Assembly: GCF_019550915.1 (NCBI RefSeq)
Contig: NZ_JAHWCI010000001.1
Span: 186,001-250,000, forward strand
Direction of reading: 5' to 3'
Origin: Mumia sp. zg.B17
GTDB taxonomy: Bacteria; Actinomycetota; Actinomycetes; Propionibacteriales; Nocardioidaceae
DNA length: 64,000 nt
The notes beneath the pieces are model-generated. The model was given only the letters and a program-made list of their open reading frames with translations, made no database searches and was not told where the DNA came from. Positions 49,237 to 58,392 of the stretch are shown piece by piece (the first letter of the stretch is position 1; the number at the start of each line of letters is the position of its first letter). Position numbers and translations under genes: made by a program.

Positions 49237-50070
49237 GTGACCGACGACCCCGCTCACCCCGTCTCCGTCCCCGCCGCCCGCGTGGCGCTGTCGACGTCGT
49301 CGGTCTATCCGGAGTCGACGGAGGTGGGATTCGAGATCGCCAAGCGCCTCGGCTACGACGGCGTCGAGGTGATGGTCGGCACCGACGCCACGAGCGCCGA
49401 CATCGACGCGATCGTCGAGCTTCAGGAGCGGCACGGGATCGACGTGCTCTCGGTGCACGCTCCGTGCCTGCTCATCACCCAGCGGGTCTGGGGCACCGAC
49501 CACTGGGTCAAGCTGGAGAAGAGCGCGGAGATGGCGCGCGCCTGCGGCGCCGGACTGGTCGTGGTGCATCCGCCGTTCCGCTGGCAGCGCGAGTACGGAC
49601 GCGCGTTCGAGGACGGTGTCGCCGAGCTCGAGGAGAGCACCGGGGTCGTCTTCGCCGTCGAGAACATGTACCCGTGGCGTACGGGCAAGCGCGAGTTCCA
49701 GGCGTACGCGCCCGGCTGGGACCCGGTGGTCTTCGGCTACGAGCACGTCACCCTGGACGTCTCCCACTGTGCGACGTCGGGCAGCGACCCGGTGGAGATG
49801 GCGAGCGAGCTCGGGCGGCGGCTGGCGCACGTCCACCTCGGCGACGGCACGGGGTCGGCACGCGACGAGCACCTGGTCCCCGGGCGGGGCGAGCAGCCGG
49901 TGGGCGAGCTCCTCGGTGTGCTGGCCGAGCGGGGTTACGCCGGTGACGTGGTGGTCGAGGTGACGACGCGCAAGGCCGCCGACCGGGCGGAGCGCGAGGC
50001 CGATCTGGCCGAAGCGCTGGCGTTCACCCGTCTCCACCTCGCCTCGATCGTCCCCTCCGGCGACCACTGA
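49237..50070 (+). CDS. Sugar phosphate isomerase/epimerase-like TIM-barrel protein (Rv0498-like)
   Basis: 277 aa. An AP-endonuclease-2-type TIM barrel: [64 protein letters not shown] and HVHLGDGTG supply the His/Glu/Asp metal ligands usual for the fold. The substrate is unknown. It lies between ppx and proC as in mycobacteria. Confidence 0.87.
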   Translation: MTDDPAHPVSVPAARVALSTSSVYPESTEVGFEIAKRLGYDGVEVMVGTDATSADIDAIVELQERHGIDVLSVHAPCLLITQRVWGTDHWVKLEKSAEMARACGAGLVVVHPPFRWQREYGRAFEDGVAELEESTGVVFAVENMYPWRTGKREFQAYAPGWDPVVFGYEHVTLDVSHCATSGSDPVEMASELGRRLAHVHLGDGTGSARDEHLVPGRGEQPVGELLGVLAERGYAGDVVVEVTTRKAADRAEREADLAEALAFTRLHLASIVPSGDH

Positions 50071-50140
50071 CCCGGCGGACACCCGACGACGCGAGGGCCG
50101 CGAGTGTGAACAAGAGCGCCTCGCGACCCCCTCTCGGCCT

Positions 50141-50146
50141 TACGCT
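50141..50146 (+). promoter_or_regulatory. -10 hexamer TACGCT, leaderless tetR promoter
   Basis: TACGCT, 6 nt, then ATG 50153. Confidence 0.55.
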
Positions 50147-50152
50147 GCCGCC

Positions 50153-50764
50153 ATGGCAGGAAGACGCCCGGGCGCACCCGACACGCGGGGCGAGATCGTC
50201 GTCGCCGCACGGGCCGAGCTCGCGCAGCGCGGCTACGACGGCACGTCCATCCGCGCGGTCGCACGGCGGGCCCGCGTCGATCCGGCGCTCGTCCACCACT
50301 ACTTCAAGGACAAGCAGCGACTCGTCCGCGCCGCACTCGCGCTTCCCGTGGACCCGGTCGTCGCCCTCGGCCCGGTCCTGGTGGCCTCGACCGACGACGC
50401 CGGCAGCGCCTTCGTCCGGGCGATGCTGACGGCGTGGGACGATCCGGCCAACCGGGAGGCCGTGGTCGCGATGGCTCGCAGCGGGCTCGGCAGCGCCGAC
50501 CAGGGAGCGATCGTCCGCGACGCCATCCTCGACGGTCCCGTGAGGGAGCTGCTGCGGCGCCACCGGCCGGATGCGCCACCTGCGGTGCCGGCACTCCTGC
50601 TCGCGGAGATGGTGGGCCTCGTCGCCGCGCGCTACCTCCTCGAGGTGGAGCCGCTCGCCACGATGACGGTCGACGAGCTCGTCGCCGTGGTCGGCCCGAC
50701 AGTGCAGAGCTACCTCGGCCTCGACGCCCTCGCCACCTCGCCGGCACGCGACCACAGCGCCTGA
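50153..50764 (+). CDS. TetR family transcriptional regulator
   Basis: 203 aa. The N-terminal helix-turn-helix (about residues 12-58) reads DTRGEIVVAARAELAQRGYD, GTSIRAVARRARVDPALVHH, YFKDKQRLVRAAL. The C-terminal part suits the TetR_C_17-like ligand-binding fold. The ligand is unknown. It is inserted between the TIM-barrel gene and proC. No palindromic operator was found near its own promoter. Confidence 0.9.
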   Translation: MAGRRPGAPDTRGEIVVAARAELAQRGYDGTSIRAVARRARVDPALVHHYFKDKQRLVRAALALPVDPVVALGPVLVASTDDAGSAFVRAMLTAWDDPANREAVVAMARSGLGSADQGAIVRDAILDGPVRELLRRHRPDAPPAVPALLLAEMVGLVAARYLLEVEPLATMTVDELVAVVGPTVQSYLGLDALATSPARDHSA

Positions 50765-50780
50765 CGGAGACCGTCACCCC

Positions 50781-50786
50781 TATCCT
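50781..50786 (+). promoter_or_regulatory. -10 hexamer TATCCT, leaderless proC promoter
   Basis: TATCCT, 6 nt, then ATG 50793. Confidence 0.6.
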
Positions 50787-50792
50787 CAGACC

Positions 50793-51593
50793 ATGGGCAG
50801 CAGAGTTGCGGTCGTCGGTGCCGGCGCGATGGGAGAGGCGATCGTCTCGGGGATGCTCGCGCACGGCTGGCGTCCTGCCGACCTCGTGCTGGCGGTACGC
50901 CGTGAGGAGCACGCCGCCGCGCTGCGCGCCTCGTACGGGGTCGAGGTGACCGACGCGCTCTCGGCGGCGGCGGAGGCCGACGTCGTCCTCGTGGGCGTCA
51001 AGCCGTACGACGTCGCCGGCGTCCTGGCTCAGATCGGTCCCCGCCTGCGCCCCGGCACGCTCGTCGCGTCTCTCGCCGTCGGGATCACGACGACGGCGCT
51101 CGAGGCGGCGCTCCCCGAGGGCACGCCGGTCGTCCGCGTCATGCCCAACACGCCGTCGCAGGTCGGGGCGGGCGTCGCCGTGATCTCCGCGGGGACGCAC
51201 TGCGACGACGCGCAGCTCGCCGTCGTGGACGAGATCATGAGCGCCGTGGGCATCGTCGTCCGCGTCCCCGAGCGGCTCCAGGACGCCGCCGGAGCGATCT
51301 CCGGGTCCGGTCCGGCGTACGTGTTCCTCGTGATCGAGGCGCTGGTCGAGGCCGGGGTCCATCTCGGACTTCCGCGGGCGACCGCCACGGATCTCGCCGT
51401 TCAGACGTTCGTGGGAGCGTCCCGGCTGGCCGCCGAGACCGGCGAGCACCCGGCGGTGCTCCGCGAGCGCGTCACCTCGCCGGGCGGGACCACTGCGGCG
51501 GCGTTGAGCGAGCTGGAGGAGCGCGGGCTGCGCGCTGCCTTCATCGCCGCCACCCGGGCCGCCCGGGACCGCTCCCGCGAGATCGGCGACTGA
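50793..51593 (+). CDS. proC: Pyrroline-5-carboxylate reductase
   Basis: 266 aa. The last step of proline synthesis, using NAD(P)H. The N-terminal Rossmann motif is VAVVGAGAMGEAIVSGML. Further signatures are VRVMPNTPSQVGAGVAVI, AISGSGPAYVFLVIEALVEA, the helical dimer domain and LRERVTSPGGTTAAAL. Confidence 0.97.
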   Translation: MGSRVAVVGAGAMGEAIVSGMLAHGWRPADLVLAVRREEHAAALRASYGVEVTDALSAAAEADVVLVGVKPYDVAGVLAQIGPRLRPGTLVASLAVGITTTALEAALPEGTPVVRVMPNTPSQVGAGVAVISAGTHCDDAQLAVVDEIMSAVGIVVRVPERLQDAAGAISGSGPAYVFLVIEALVEAGVHLGLPRATATDLAVQTFVGASRLAAETGEHPAVLRERVTSPGGTTAAALSELEERGLRAAFIAATRAARDRSREIGD

Positions 51594-51645
51594 CGCGGTC
51601 GTGAAGGGGACGCGACAGGGCAGAGACCCACGTCACGCCCGGGGC

Positions 51646-51651
51646 TAGGCT
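51646..51651 (+). promoter_or_regulatory. -10 hexamer TAGGCT, leaderless acuC promoter
   Basis: TAGGCT, 6 nt, then ATG 51658. Confidence 0.55.
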
Positions 51652-51657
51652 GACGGT

Positions 51658-52848
51658 ATGGATGACCGACCCGGGACCGCATGCGTCGTCTCCGACGACC
51701 GACTGACCGGCTACAACTTCGGTCCGTCCCATCCGATGGCGCCGATCCGGGTCGACCTGGCCATGGAGCTGGCGACCGAGCTCGGGGTGGTCGGCGACGA
51801 CCTTCGGCGGGTGGGGTCGAAGGCTGCCGACGATGATCTGATCGCGACCGTCCACACCCCGGCCTACATCGAGGCGGTCCGCGCGGTGAGCGCGGACCCG
51901 TCCGTCCCGAACCTCGCCGCCGGGCTCGGCACCGACGACAACCCGACCTTTGCCGACATGCACACCGCGGGCGCCCTGATCGTCGGCGCGTCCGTGGAGG
52001 CGGCGCGGCGGGTCTGGACCGGTCAGAGCCTGCGCGCGCTCAACGTGTGCGGCGGCCTTCACCACGCCATGCCGGACCGCGCGAGCGGCTTCTGCGTCTA
52101 CAACGACGTGGCTGTCGCGATCCGGTGGCTGCTCGACAACGGGGCGCAGCGGGTCGCCTACGTCGACGTCGACGCCCACCACGGCGACGGCGTCCAGCAG
52201 ATCTTCTACGACGACCCTCGCGTCCTGACCGTCTCGCTCCACGAGACTCCGCAGACGCTCTTTCCCGGCACCGGGGTCGCGACCGAGATCGGCACCGACG
52301 ACGGCATCGGCACCGCGGTCAACGTCGCGCTCCCTCCGGGCACCTCCGACGCCGGGTGGCTGCGCGCCTACCACGCGGTCGTCCCGCAGCTCGTCGGAGA
52401 GTTCAAGCCCGACGTGCTCGTGACCCAGCAGGGGTGCGACTCCCACATGGACGACCCGCTGACCAACCTGATGCTGAGCGTCGACGGTCAGCGTGCGTCG
52501 TACCTCGCGCTGCGGGACCTCGCCGAGGAGGTGTGCGCAGGACGCTGGGTCGGCTTCGGAGGCGGCGGCTACGCGGTGCTCGACGTGGTGCCGCGCTCGT
52601 GGGCGCACCTGATGGCGATCGTCGCCGGACGTCCGATCGAGCTCGACACCCCCACACCCCCGGCATGGCGTGAGCACGTCGTCGCGCTCAAGAGCGGGGG
52701 CATGGCCCCCCAGCGGATGACCGACGGACGGTCCACGTCCTACCGCGACTGGCGCGAGGGGTACGACCCGGCGAGCTGGCTGGACCGGCAGATCCTCGCC
52801 ACCCGCAACGCGCTCTTCCCTCTGTACGGGCTCGACCCGATGCCGTGA
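51658..52848 (+). CDS. acuC: AcuC-type histone deacetylase family protein
   Basis: 396 aa. Class I HDAC fold; bacterial AcuC deacetylates acetyl-CoA synthetase in relatives. Active-site stretches are GGLHHAMPDRASGFCVYNDV (tandem His), VAYVDVDAHHGDGVQQIFYD (zinc-binding Asp and His), SLHETPQTLFPGTG and LVTQQGCDSHMDDPLTNL. The C-terminal GFGGGGYAV is typical. It lies between proC and the bS22 gene, a place where mycobacteria have no AcuC. Confidence 0.93.
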   Translation: MDDRPGTACVVSDDRLTGYNFGPSHPMAPIRVDLAMELATELGVVGDDLRRVGSKAADDDLIATVHTPAYIEAVRAVSADPSVPNLAAGLGTDDNPTFADMHTAGALIVGASVEAARRVWTGQSLRALNVCGGLHHAMPDRASGFCVYNDVAVAIRWLLDNGAQRVAYVDVDAHHGDGVQQIFYDDPRVLTVSLHETPQTLFPGTGVATEIGTDDGIGTAVNVALPPGTSDAGWLRAYHAVVPQLVGEFKPDVLVTQQGCDSHMDDPLTNLMLSVDGQRASYLALRDLAEEVCAGRWVGFGGGGYAVLDVVPRSWAHLMAIVAGRPIELDTPTPPAWREHVVALKSGGMAPQRMTDGRSTSYRDWREGYDPASWLDRQILATRNALFPLYGLDPMP

Positions 52849-52870
52849 TCGCGGCCTAACCCGGGTCCGC

Positions 52871-52901
52871 TTGACCCCGATGCCCGCCGAACCCGTACCC
52901 T
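52871..52901 (+). promoter_or_regulatory. Candidate promoter of the bS22-SDR-acyltransferase operon
   Basis: TTGACC (52871-52876) and TACCCT (52896-52901) with a 19-nt spacer. The leader of about 60 nt ends with AAGGTGA before the GTG at 52966. Confidence 0.45.
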
Positions 52902-52965
52902 TGGCTGGGTCGTCCCACGTCCGGGACGCCTCGTGTGTGGCCGTGTGAAGCAGAGAAGGTGAACC

Positions 52966-53067
52966 GTGGGTTCTGTCATCAAGAAGCGCCGCAAGCGCAT
53001 GTCGAAGAAGAAGCACCGCAAGATGCTCAAGCGCACACGCGTCCAGCGTCGTCGTCTCGGCAAGTAG
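52966..53067 (+). CDS. Ribosomal protein bS22-like (AURKAIP1/COX24 domain), 33 aa
   Basis: [20 protein letters not shown] then [13 protein letters not shown]: a very basic 33-residue protein identical in type to the small subunit protein found in mycobacterial ribosomes (Rv0500B). GTG start, AAGGTGA 3 nt upstream. The SDR gene follows after 16 bp. Confidence 0.93.
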   Translation: MGSVIKKRRKRMSKKKHRKMLKRTRVQRRRLGK

Positions 53068-53083
53068 CCCCCGGGTCACCACG

Positions 53084-54067
53084 ATGGGTCGCGTCGTCCT
53101 GGTGACCGGCGTCGCGCGCGACCTCGGGTCGAGGCTCGCGCGTCGTCTGGCGGTCACGCCAGGCATCGACAAGGTGGTCGGGCTCGACGTCCAGCCGCCG
53201 CCCGGCGACATTCACGGGATCAAGTACGTGCGTGCCGACATCCGCACGCCGGTGGTCGGCAAGGTCCTGGCCGTCGAGGACGTCGACACCGTGGTGCACA
53301 TGAACGTCGGGGCCCCGCAGCGCCAGCTCGGCTCGCGCAGCGCGGTCAAGGAGATCAACGTCATCGGCACGATGCAGCTCCTCGCTGCGTGCCAGAACTC
53401 CCGGACGGTCGAGCGGCTCGTCGTCCAGTCCTCGACCGCCGTCTACGGGACGTCGGCGCGCAACCCGGCGATGTTCACCGAGCACACCCCCTCCCGGTCG
53501 GTCGCCGGCAGCGGCTTCCCGAAGGACGCCGTCGACATCGAGGCGTACGTCCGCGGCTTCGGCCGCCGTCGGCCCGACGTGACGATCGCGACCTTCCGGC
53601 TCGGCAACGTCCTGGCGGCCGACGTGCTCGGCCCCTTCAGCGAGTACCTCCAGCTCCCGGTCCTGCCGGCGATGCTCGGTTACGACCCGCGGCTGCAGTT
53701 CCTGCACCCGTTCGACGCGCTCAACGTCCTCTCGCTGGCCGCGACCGGAGACGTCACCGGCACCTACAACGTCGTCGGACCCCAGGTCCTCGCGCTGAGC
53801 CAGGCGGCACGTCGGCTCGGACGTCCGCTGCTGCGCCTGCCGTCGGTGGGGTTCAACAGCGTCACCCAGCGCATGGTGCGGATGATGAGCTCCGACTTCA
53901 CGCCGGAGCTGGCACGACTGTTCAAGTACGGCCGGGTGTGCGACGGCTCCAAGCTGGAGCGTGAGCTCGGCTACGAGATGCTCTACTCCACTCCGCAGAC
54001 CCTGGACGCGTTCGCCGAGACCATCGAGCCCGGTGTGCTGTCCGCGATGGGAGGCACCCGTGTCTGA
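53084..54067 (+). CDS. NAD-dependent epimerase/dehydratase (SDR; Rv0501/galE2-like)
   Basis: 327 aa, extended SDR fold. It begins [19 protein letters not shown] in place of the usual GxxGxx[10 protein letters not shown] supplies the catalytic Ser region. The YxxxK pair is not obvious (FPKDAVDIE stands there), which could mean a non-catalytic or atypical member. The product is unknown; the mycobacterial counterpart is annotated as a UDP-glucose epimerase by similarity. Its stop overlaps the acyltransferase GTG by 8 bp. Confidence 0.82.
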   Translation: MGRVVLVTGVARDLGSRLARRLAVTPGIDKVVGLDVQPPPGDIHGIKYVRADIRTPVVGKVLAVEDVDTVVHMNVGAPQRQLGSRSAVKEINVIGTMQLLAACQNSRTVERLVVQSSTAVYGTSARNPAMFTEHTPSRSVAGSGFPKDAVDIEAYVRGFGRRRPDVTIATFRLGNVLAADVLGPFSEYLQLPVLPAMLGYDPRLQFLHPFDALNVLSLAATGDVTGTYNVVGPQVLALSQAARRLGRPLLRLPSVGFNSVTQRMVRMMSSDFTPELARLFKYGRVCDGSKLERELGYEMLYSTPQTLDAFAETIEPGVLSAMGGTRV

Positions 54068-55430
54068 CGCCCCGCAGGAGCACCCTCCGATCGGCTCGCC
54101 GGAGGTGACGAAGACCGCTGCGAAGAAGGCCTCGGCCAAGAAGGCGCCGGCCAAGAAGGCCTCGGCCAAGAAGGCGTCCGCCGCCAAGAAGACAGCCACC
54201 GCGAAGGCTCCGGCTGCGAAGAAAGCGCCGGCCAAGAAGGCACCCGCCGCCAAGAAGGCGTCCGTGAAGAAGGCGGCCCCTGCCGCGAAGGCGCCCTCCT
54301 CCCGGCCCGCACCCGTCGAGAAGCCGGCCGTGCAGATCGCGCCGAAGGCGGACGTGCCCGCGATCGGCAGCCCGGTCGAGGTCATCACGGTGACTCCCGC
54401 GCGGGTCGAGCCGGAGCCCCTCCACGTCGCACCGGAGCCGGACCGGGAGACGCCCACTCCGGAGGCGACCACCCACGAGCGGCCCACGTTCTCGCTCGTC
54501 GTGGACAACGAGCAGGAGCCCGCCGCAGAGGCGGCCCCGGGCATCCCGCTCGCCGAGCTGGTGTCTGCGCTGGTCGAAGGCGCACGCTCGGTCCTCGGCG
54601 AGGACTGGGAGGCGAAGGCTGCCGAGCTGCTCGCCCTGGTGCGCCGGCGGATCGCCGGTGACTACGAGGTCGACGAGTTCGGGCTGGACTCCCAGCTGCA
54701 CGCCATCGGCATGGCGGCGATCCGTCCACTGGCCGAGAAGTGGTTCCGCATCGAGGTTCGCGGGGCGGAGCACATCCCTTCCGACGGCGGCGCCCTCGTC
54801 GTCGCGAACCACTCCGGCACCATCCCGGTCGACGCCGCGATGACGACGCTGATCGTCAACGACCACGCGCAGCGCACGCTCCGGCTGCTCGGCGCCGACC
54901 TGGTCTTCGAGCTGCCGTTCGCCGGTGAGCTCGCCCGCAAGATGGGCGCGACGCTGGCCTGCAACGAGGATGCCGAGCGTCTGCTCGGCGACGGGCACAT
55001 CGTCGGCGTCTGGCCAGAGGGGTTCAAGGGGATCGGCAAGCCGTACAGCGAGCGCTACAAGCTCCAGCGGTTCGGACGCGGCGGTTTCGTGTCTGCGGCG
55101 ATGCGCGCCGGTGTGCCGATCGTGCCGGTGTCGATCGTGGGCGCCGAGGAGATCTACCCGATGATCGGCAACGTCCCCTCGCTCGCGCGTCTGCTCGGGC
55201 TGCCGTACCTCCCGATCACGCCGTTCTTCCCCTGGCTCGGCCCGCTCGGGCTGATCCCGTTGCCCAGCAAGTGGATCATCGAGTTCGGGGAGCCGGTCCG
55301 CACCGACGCCTATCCCCCCGAGGCCGCCGACGACCCGATGCTCGTCTTCAACGTCACCGACCAGGTGCGCGAGACCATCCAGCAGACGCTCTATGCGCTG
55401 CTGGTGGACCGCGGGCACCCGTTCGTCTGA
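54060..55430 (+). CDS. Lysophospholipid acyltransferase family protein with histone H1-like N-terminal tail
   Basis: 456 aa from GTG 54060, with GGGAGG 5 nt upstream. Residues ~18-82 are an Ala/Lys-rich run of AKKA/PAKKA units like histone H1 tails. About 85-170 is a Pro/Glu linker. About 170-456 is the acyltransferase: [15 protein letters not shown] (catalytic His), [19 protein letters not shown] and [17 protein letters not shown], matching Rv0502-type proteins. It probably acylates a lipid precursor at the membrane. The basic tail is unusual and might bind acidic lipid or nucleic acid. Confidence 0.87.
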   Translation: MSDAPQEHPPIGSPEVTKTAAKKASAKKAPAKKASAKKASAAKKTATAKAPAAKKAPAKKAPAAKKASVKKAAPAAKAPSSRPAPVEKPAVQIAPKADVPAIGSPVEVITVTPARVEPEPLHVAPEPDRETPTPEATTHERPTFSLVVDNEQEPAAEAAPGIPLAELVSALVEGARSVLGEDWEAKAAELLALVRRRIAGDYEVDEFGLDSQLHAIGMAAIRPLAEKWFRIEVRGAEHIPSDGGALVVANHSGTIPVDAAMTTLIVNDHAQRTLRLLGADLVFELPFAGELARKMGATLACNEDAERLLGDGHIVGVWPEGFKGIGKPYSERYKLQRFGRGGFVSAAMRAGVPIVPVSIVGAEEIYPMIGNVPSLARLLGLPYLPITPFFPWLGPLGLIPLPSKWIIEFGEPVRTDAYPPEAADDPMLVFNVTDQVRETIQQTLYALLVDRGHPFV

Positions 55431-55471
55431 GTCGTCGACCTCGGCCGGGCGGCGGTCTCAGGCGGCGGGTC

Positions 55472-56347
55472 TCAGTGTCGACGGGCGCGCGCTGCGCCGA
55501 GGGCGGCACCTGTCACCGCTCCGGCGGCCGCCACGCCGAGGAGACCGACCTTGGCCGCCTTGCGCCCCGTCCGGTAGTCGACGACGTCCCATCCGTGCTT
55601 GCGTGCGTGGTAGCGCAGGTGCGAGTCAGGGTTGACCGCGTACGGGTGGCCGACGAGCGAGAGCATCGGCAGGTCGTTGAACGAGTCGGAGTACGCGGAG
55701 CAGCGATCGAGGTCGAGACCCTCCTCTCGAGCGAGCGCCAGCACCGCGTCGGCCTTGGCACGACCGTGGAGCATGTCGCCGACCAGGCGACCGGTGTAGA
55801 CGCCGTCGATGGACTCCGCGACCGTCCCGAGCGCTCCCGTGAGCCCCAGCCGACGGGCGATGATCCGGGCGATCTCGACGGGGGCCGCCGTGACGAGCCA
55901 CACCCGCTGCCCGTCGTCCAGGTGCCGCTGCGCCAGGGCGCGGGTGCCCGGCCAGATCCTGCTCGCCATCGTCTCGTCGAAGATCTCGTTGCCGACCAGC
56001 TCCAGCTCGCTGACCGCATGGCCGGCGATGAAGGCGAGCGCCGCCGCGCGCGCCGACTCGACGTGCTCGGGATCCTCGACCCCCGCGAAGCGGAAGTAGG
56101 CCTGCTTCCAGGCGGCGTCCGCGATCTCACGGGTGGTGAAGAACTTGCGCTTGTAGAGGCCACGGGCGAGATGGAACAGCGACGCGCCCTGCATGATCGT
56201 GTTGTCGACGTCGAAGAACGCCGCTGCCGTCGAGTCAGGAGGGACGGTGAAGCTGGTCTCCACCTCCGCCGCGGCCGCCGAGGCTTCCCCGGCCAGCATC
56301 GATCGAGCACGGAGGTTCTGCGGTCGTCTGTGCCCCTTCGCATCCAC
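55472..56347 (-). CDS. HAD-IB family phosphatase (SerB1/Rv0505c-like)
   Basis: 291 aa from the leaderless GTG 56347 (the frame continues to 56398). HAD motifs: FFDVDNTIMQGAS (DxDxT nucleophile), WLVTAAPVEIARIIA (motif II), and SDSFNDLPMLSLVG (motif III/IV). The last ~35 residues, RKAAKVGLLGVAAAGAVTGA onward, form a membrane helix with an Arg tail, so the enzyme is probably membrane-bound. Substrates of this group may be lipid phosphates or phosphoserine. It is convergent with the acyltransferase gene, 41 bp apart. Confidence 0.88.
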   Translation of the reverse strand: MDAKGHRRPQNLRARSMLAGEASAAAAEVETSFTVPPDSTAAAFFDVDNTIMQGASLFHLARGLYKRKFFTTREIADAAWKQAYFRFAGVEDPEHVESARAAALAFIAGHAVSELELVGNEIFDETMASRIWPGTRALAQRHLDDGQRVWLVTAAPVEIARIIARRLGLTGALGTVAESIDGVYTGRLVGDMLHGRAKADAVLALAREEGLDLDRCSAYSDSFNDLPMLSLVGHPYAVNPDSHLRYHARKHGWDVVDYRTGRKAAKVGLLGVAAAGAVTGAALGAARARRH

Positions 56348-56353
56348 GGCACG

Positions 56354-56359
56354 AGCGTA
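56354..56359 (-). promoter_or_regulatory. -10 hexamer TACGCT, leaderless HAD phosphatase promoter
   Basis: Minus-strand TACGCT, 6 nt, then GTG 56347. It decides the start against upstream ATG 56380. Confidence 0.5.
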
Positions 56360-56409
56360 CAGATCGGGGCAGGGGGGCATGGTGATCGTGCTGTGCAAGA
56401 CTCGACGCC

Positions 56410-57963
56410 ATGACGGTGAACGTCGCGGAGCTCGTCCGGCAGCAGGCGGAGCAGGACCCCGACGGGATGGCGCTCGTCGAGGGCTACGGACCCGGCCGGT
56501 CGGTCACGTGGGAGGGTCTCGACGACCGGGTCTCGGCGGTGGCCGCCTGGATCTCCGCCCAAGGACTCGTCGCAGGGCAGCGGATCGCGATCGTGATGAC
56601 CAACCGCCTCGAGCTGCCGATCTCCTATCTCGCCGCGCTGCGTCTCGGGTTGGTCGTCGTGCCCGTCAACCCCCGTGCTCCGGGCGACGAGGTGACGGCG
56701 CTGTGCGCCATCACCGGCGTACGGCTCGTCCTGTGCGACCCCGACTGGGCGTCGGTGTTCGCCCGCGCAGGCCTGCTGACCGTCGTCGCCGGCGAGAGTG
56801 ACCCTGATCCCCAGGTCCGTCCTTTCGCGGACCTGCTCCAGATCCATCCTGGTCCACGTGGGCTCCCGCCGGCGCCTGCGGACCCGGAGGCGACCGCCCT
56901 GCTGATGCCGACCTCCGGCACGTCGAGCGAGCAGCGCATCGTCGTGCTGAGCCATCGCGCTCTCCTCGCCAACCTCGACCAGGTCGCCGCCGTGGAGCCG
57001 CCGCCGGTCCGACGTGACGACGTCGTGCTCGCCGTGCTGCCGCTGTTCCACGTCTTCGCGCTGAACGCGGTCCTGGGACAGGCGCTGCGGCAGGGGGCGA
57101 CGACGGTCCTCCTCGACCGGTTCGACCCACAGGGATGCCTCGACGCGATCGTGCGTCACCAGGTCACGGTCGTCCCCGTGGCGCCTCCGGTGGTCGCCGC
57201 GTGGAGCGGCCGGCCGGGCGTCGCGGCGGCGCTCGCCGGGGTGCGGACGGTGCTCAGCGGCGCCGCGCCGATCGGGCCCGACCTCGTCGAGGAGTTCGCC
57301 GCGACGACGGGGCACACGCTGCAGCAGGGGTACGGGCTCACGGAGGCGGCCCCGGTCGTCACGACGACGCTCGGGCGGCCCGTCGACAAGCCTGGGTCGG
57401 TCGGCGCGCCCTTGCAGGGCCTCGAGCTGCGCCTGGTCGAGAAGGACGGCGCGGACGCCGAGCTCGGCGACCCGGGTGAGATCTGGCTCCGCGGTCCCAA
57501 CCTCCTGAGCGGGTTCTGGCCGGACGGCTCGGGCGGGCCGGACGGGGACGGATGGTTCGCGACCGGCGACGTCGGCATCCTGGACGCCGACGGTGACCTG
57601 ACCCTCGTCGACCGGCTGCGAGAGCTCGTGATCGTCTCGGGCTTCAACGTGTTCCCCCGCGAGGTCGAGGAGGTGCTCGCCGACGCGCCGGGGGTTGCGG
57701 AGGTGGCCGTGGTCGGAGTCGAGGACCGCGAGACCGGCGAAGCCGTCCGCGCCTACGTCGTGCCGTCACACCGTCTCGACGACACCGACGGTTTCGCCGA
57801 GGCGCTCCGCGAGCGTGCCCGCGGTCGGCTGGCGCGCTTCAAGGTGCCGCGTGAGATCGTGGTGACCGACTCGCTGCCGCACACCACGACCGGCGAGATC
57901 TCCAAGAGCCGCCTGAGGGCGGCCGAGGCGCGAGGAGTCCTGGGGTTGCAGAGTGAGCGCTGA
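56410..57963 (+). CDS. AMP-binding acyl-CoA ligase-like protein with altered catalytic motifs
   Basis: 517 aa, full length for the ANL superfamily. The P-loop reads LMPTSGTSSEQRIVVLSHRA, where the usual TSGTTGxPKG lysine is absent. LSGAAPIGPDLVEEF, GYGLTEAAPVV, WFATGDVG and DRLRELVIVSGFNVFPREVE are normal. The A10 loop reads HTTTGEISKSRLR: the adenylation lysine of TGK is Glu496, one base from Lys. The next Lys two residues on may or may not replace it. It may be a weak, half-reaction or non-catalytic ligase. The glutaredoxin gene overlaps its end by 11 bp. Confidence 0.86.
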   Translation: MTVNVAELVRQQAEQDPDGMALVEGYGPGRSVTWEGLDDRVSAVAAWISAQGLVAGQRIAIVMTNRLELPISYLAALRLGLVVVPVNPRAPGDEVTALCAITGVRLVLCDPDWASVFARAGLLTVVAGESDPDPQVRPFADLLQIHPGPRGLPPAPADPEATALLMPTSGTSSEQRIVVLSHRALLANLDQVAAVEPPPVRRDDVVLAVLPLFHVFALNAVLGQALRQGATTVLLDRFDPQGCLDAIVRHQVTVVPVAPPVVAAWSGRPGVAAALAGVRTVLSGAAPIGPDLVEEFAATTGHTLQQGYGLTEAAPVVTTTLGRPVDKPGSVGAPLQGLELRLVEKDGADAELGDPGEIWLRGPNLLSGFWPDGSGGPDGDGWFATGDVGILDADGDLTLVDRLRELVIVSGFNVFPREVEEVLADAPGVAEVAVVGVEDRETGEAVRAYVVPSHRLDDTDGFAEALRERARGRLARFKVPREIVVTDSLPHTTTGEISKSRLRAAEARGVLGLQSER

Positions 57964-58210
57964 TCCGACGGAGCCGGCCCGGGTGGTCGTCTACGCCAAG
58001 CCCGGGTGTCACCTCTGCGAGGACGCGATCGCCCTCGTGGCGCAGGTGTGCGCGGAGACCGGGACGTCCTGGCGCGAGGTCGACATCAGCGGAGACGCGG
58101 AGCTGATGCGCACCTACGGCGAGCAGATCCCGGTCACCTTCGTCGACGGCCGCCAGCACGACTTCTGGCGGGTCGACCCCGAGCGGCTGCGGGCGGCGTT
58201 GGGGGCCTGA
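57953..58210 (+). CDS. Glutaredoxin-like protein (Rv0508-like)
   Basis: 85 aa. A thioredoxin-fold protein with an N-terminal CHLC active site in VVVYAKPGCHLCEDAIALV, and the cis-Pro IPVTFVDG. GTG start inside the end of the ligase gene. A small redox gene also sits at this place before hemA in mycobacteria. It probably reduces disulfides or glutathione/mycothiol adducts; the partner is unknown. Confidence 0.9.
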   Translation: MSADPTEPARVVVYAKPGCHLCEDAIALVAQVCAETGTSWREVDISGDAELMRTYGEQIPVTFVDGRQHDFWRVDPERLRAALGA

Positions 58211-58291
58211 GCGCTTCCGTGCGCTGACGCGCGCACGCCGGAGGCCCCGGCGCAGGTGACCCGAGTCACCCGACCCAGACCGCGCTCGATT

Positions 58292-58320
58292 TTGTTCTCA
58301 CGTTCACAAACTCTTACAGT
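58292..58320 (+). promoter_or_regulatory. rex-hem promoter with overlapping Rex operator
   Basis: TTGTTC (58292-58297) and TACAGT (58315-58320), spacer 17 nt, a near-ideal promoter. TTGTTCTCACGTTCACAA (58292-58309) resembles the Rex site TTGTGAA-N4-TTCACAA: the right half is perfect, the left half differs in three bases. Rex bound here would block the -35, so rex is probably autoregulated and controls the hem operon by NADH/NAD+. Confidence 0.65.
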
Positions 58321-58392
58321 GGGTTTGCCGGTGTTCGCCGGTATCCGACCCCCCAGCGACACCCGGAATCCGTACCGCGGTCCAGGAGCGAC

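Noticed and set aside
48217-50082. A 621-codon open frame on the minus strand opposite ppx and the TIM-barrel gene
   Set aside because: High-GC shadow. Its translation is Arg/Asp/Gly/Val-rich with no motifs, while the plus-strand genes have complete families and promoters.
51541-53211. A 556-codon minus-strand open frame opposite acuC and the bS22 gene
   Set aside because: Shadow of acuC with no family motifs. It also runs across the bS22 gene, promoter and start of the SDR gene.
54115-54300. Tandem AAGAAGGC-type DNA repeats
   Set aside because: They are explained by the coding of the Ala/Lys tail. Not a CRISPR array or mobile repeat.
58255-58270. Inverted repeat GGTGAC-CCGA-GTCACC upstream of the Rex site
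   Set aside because: Only a 6-bp stem without T-run. It could be a weak terminator for the glutaredoxin gene, but support is too thin to list.
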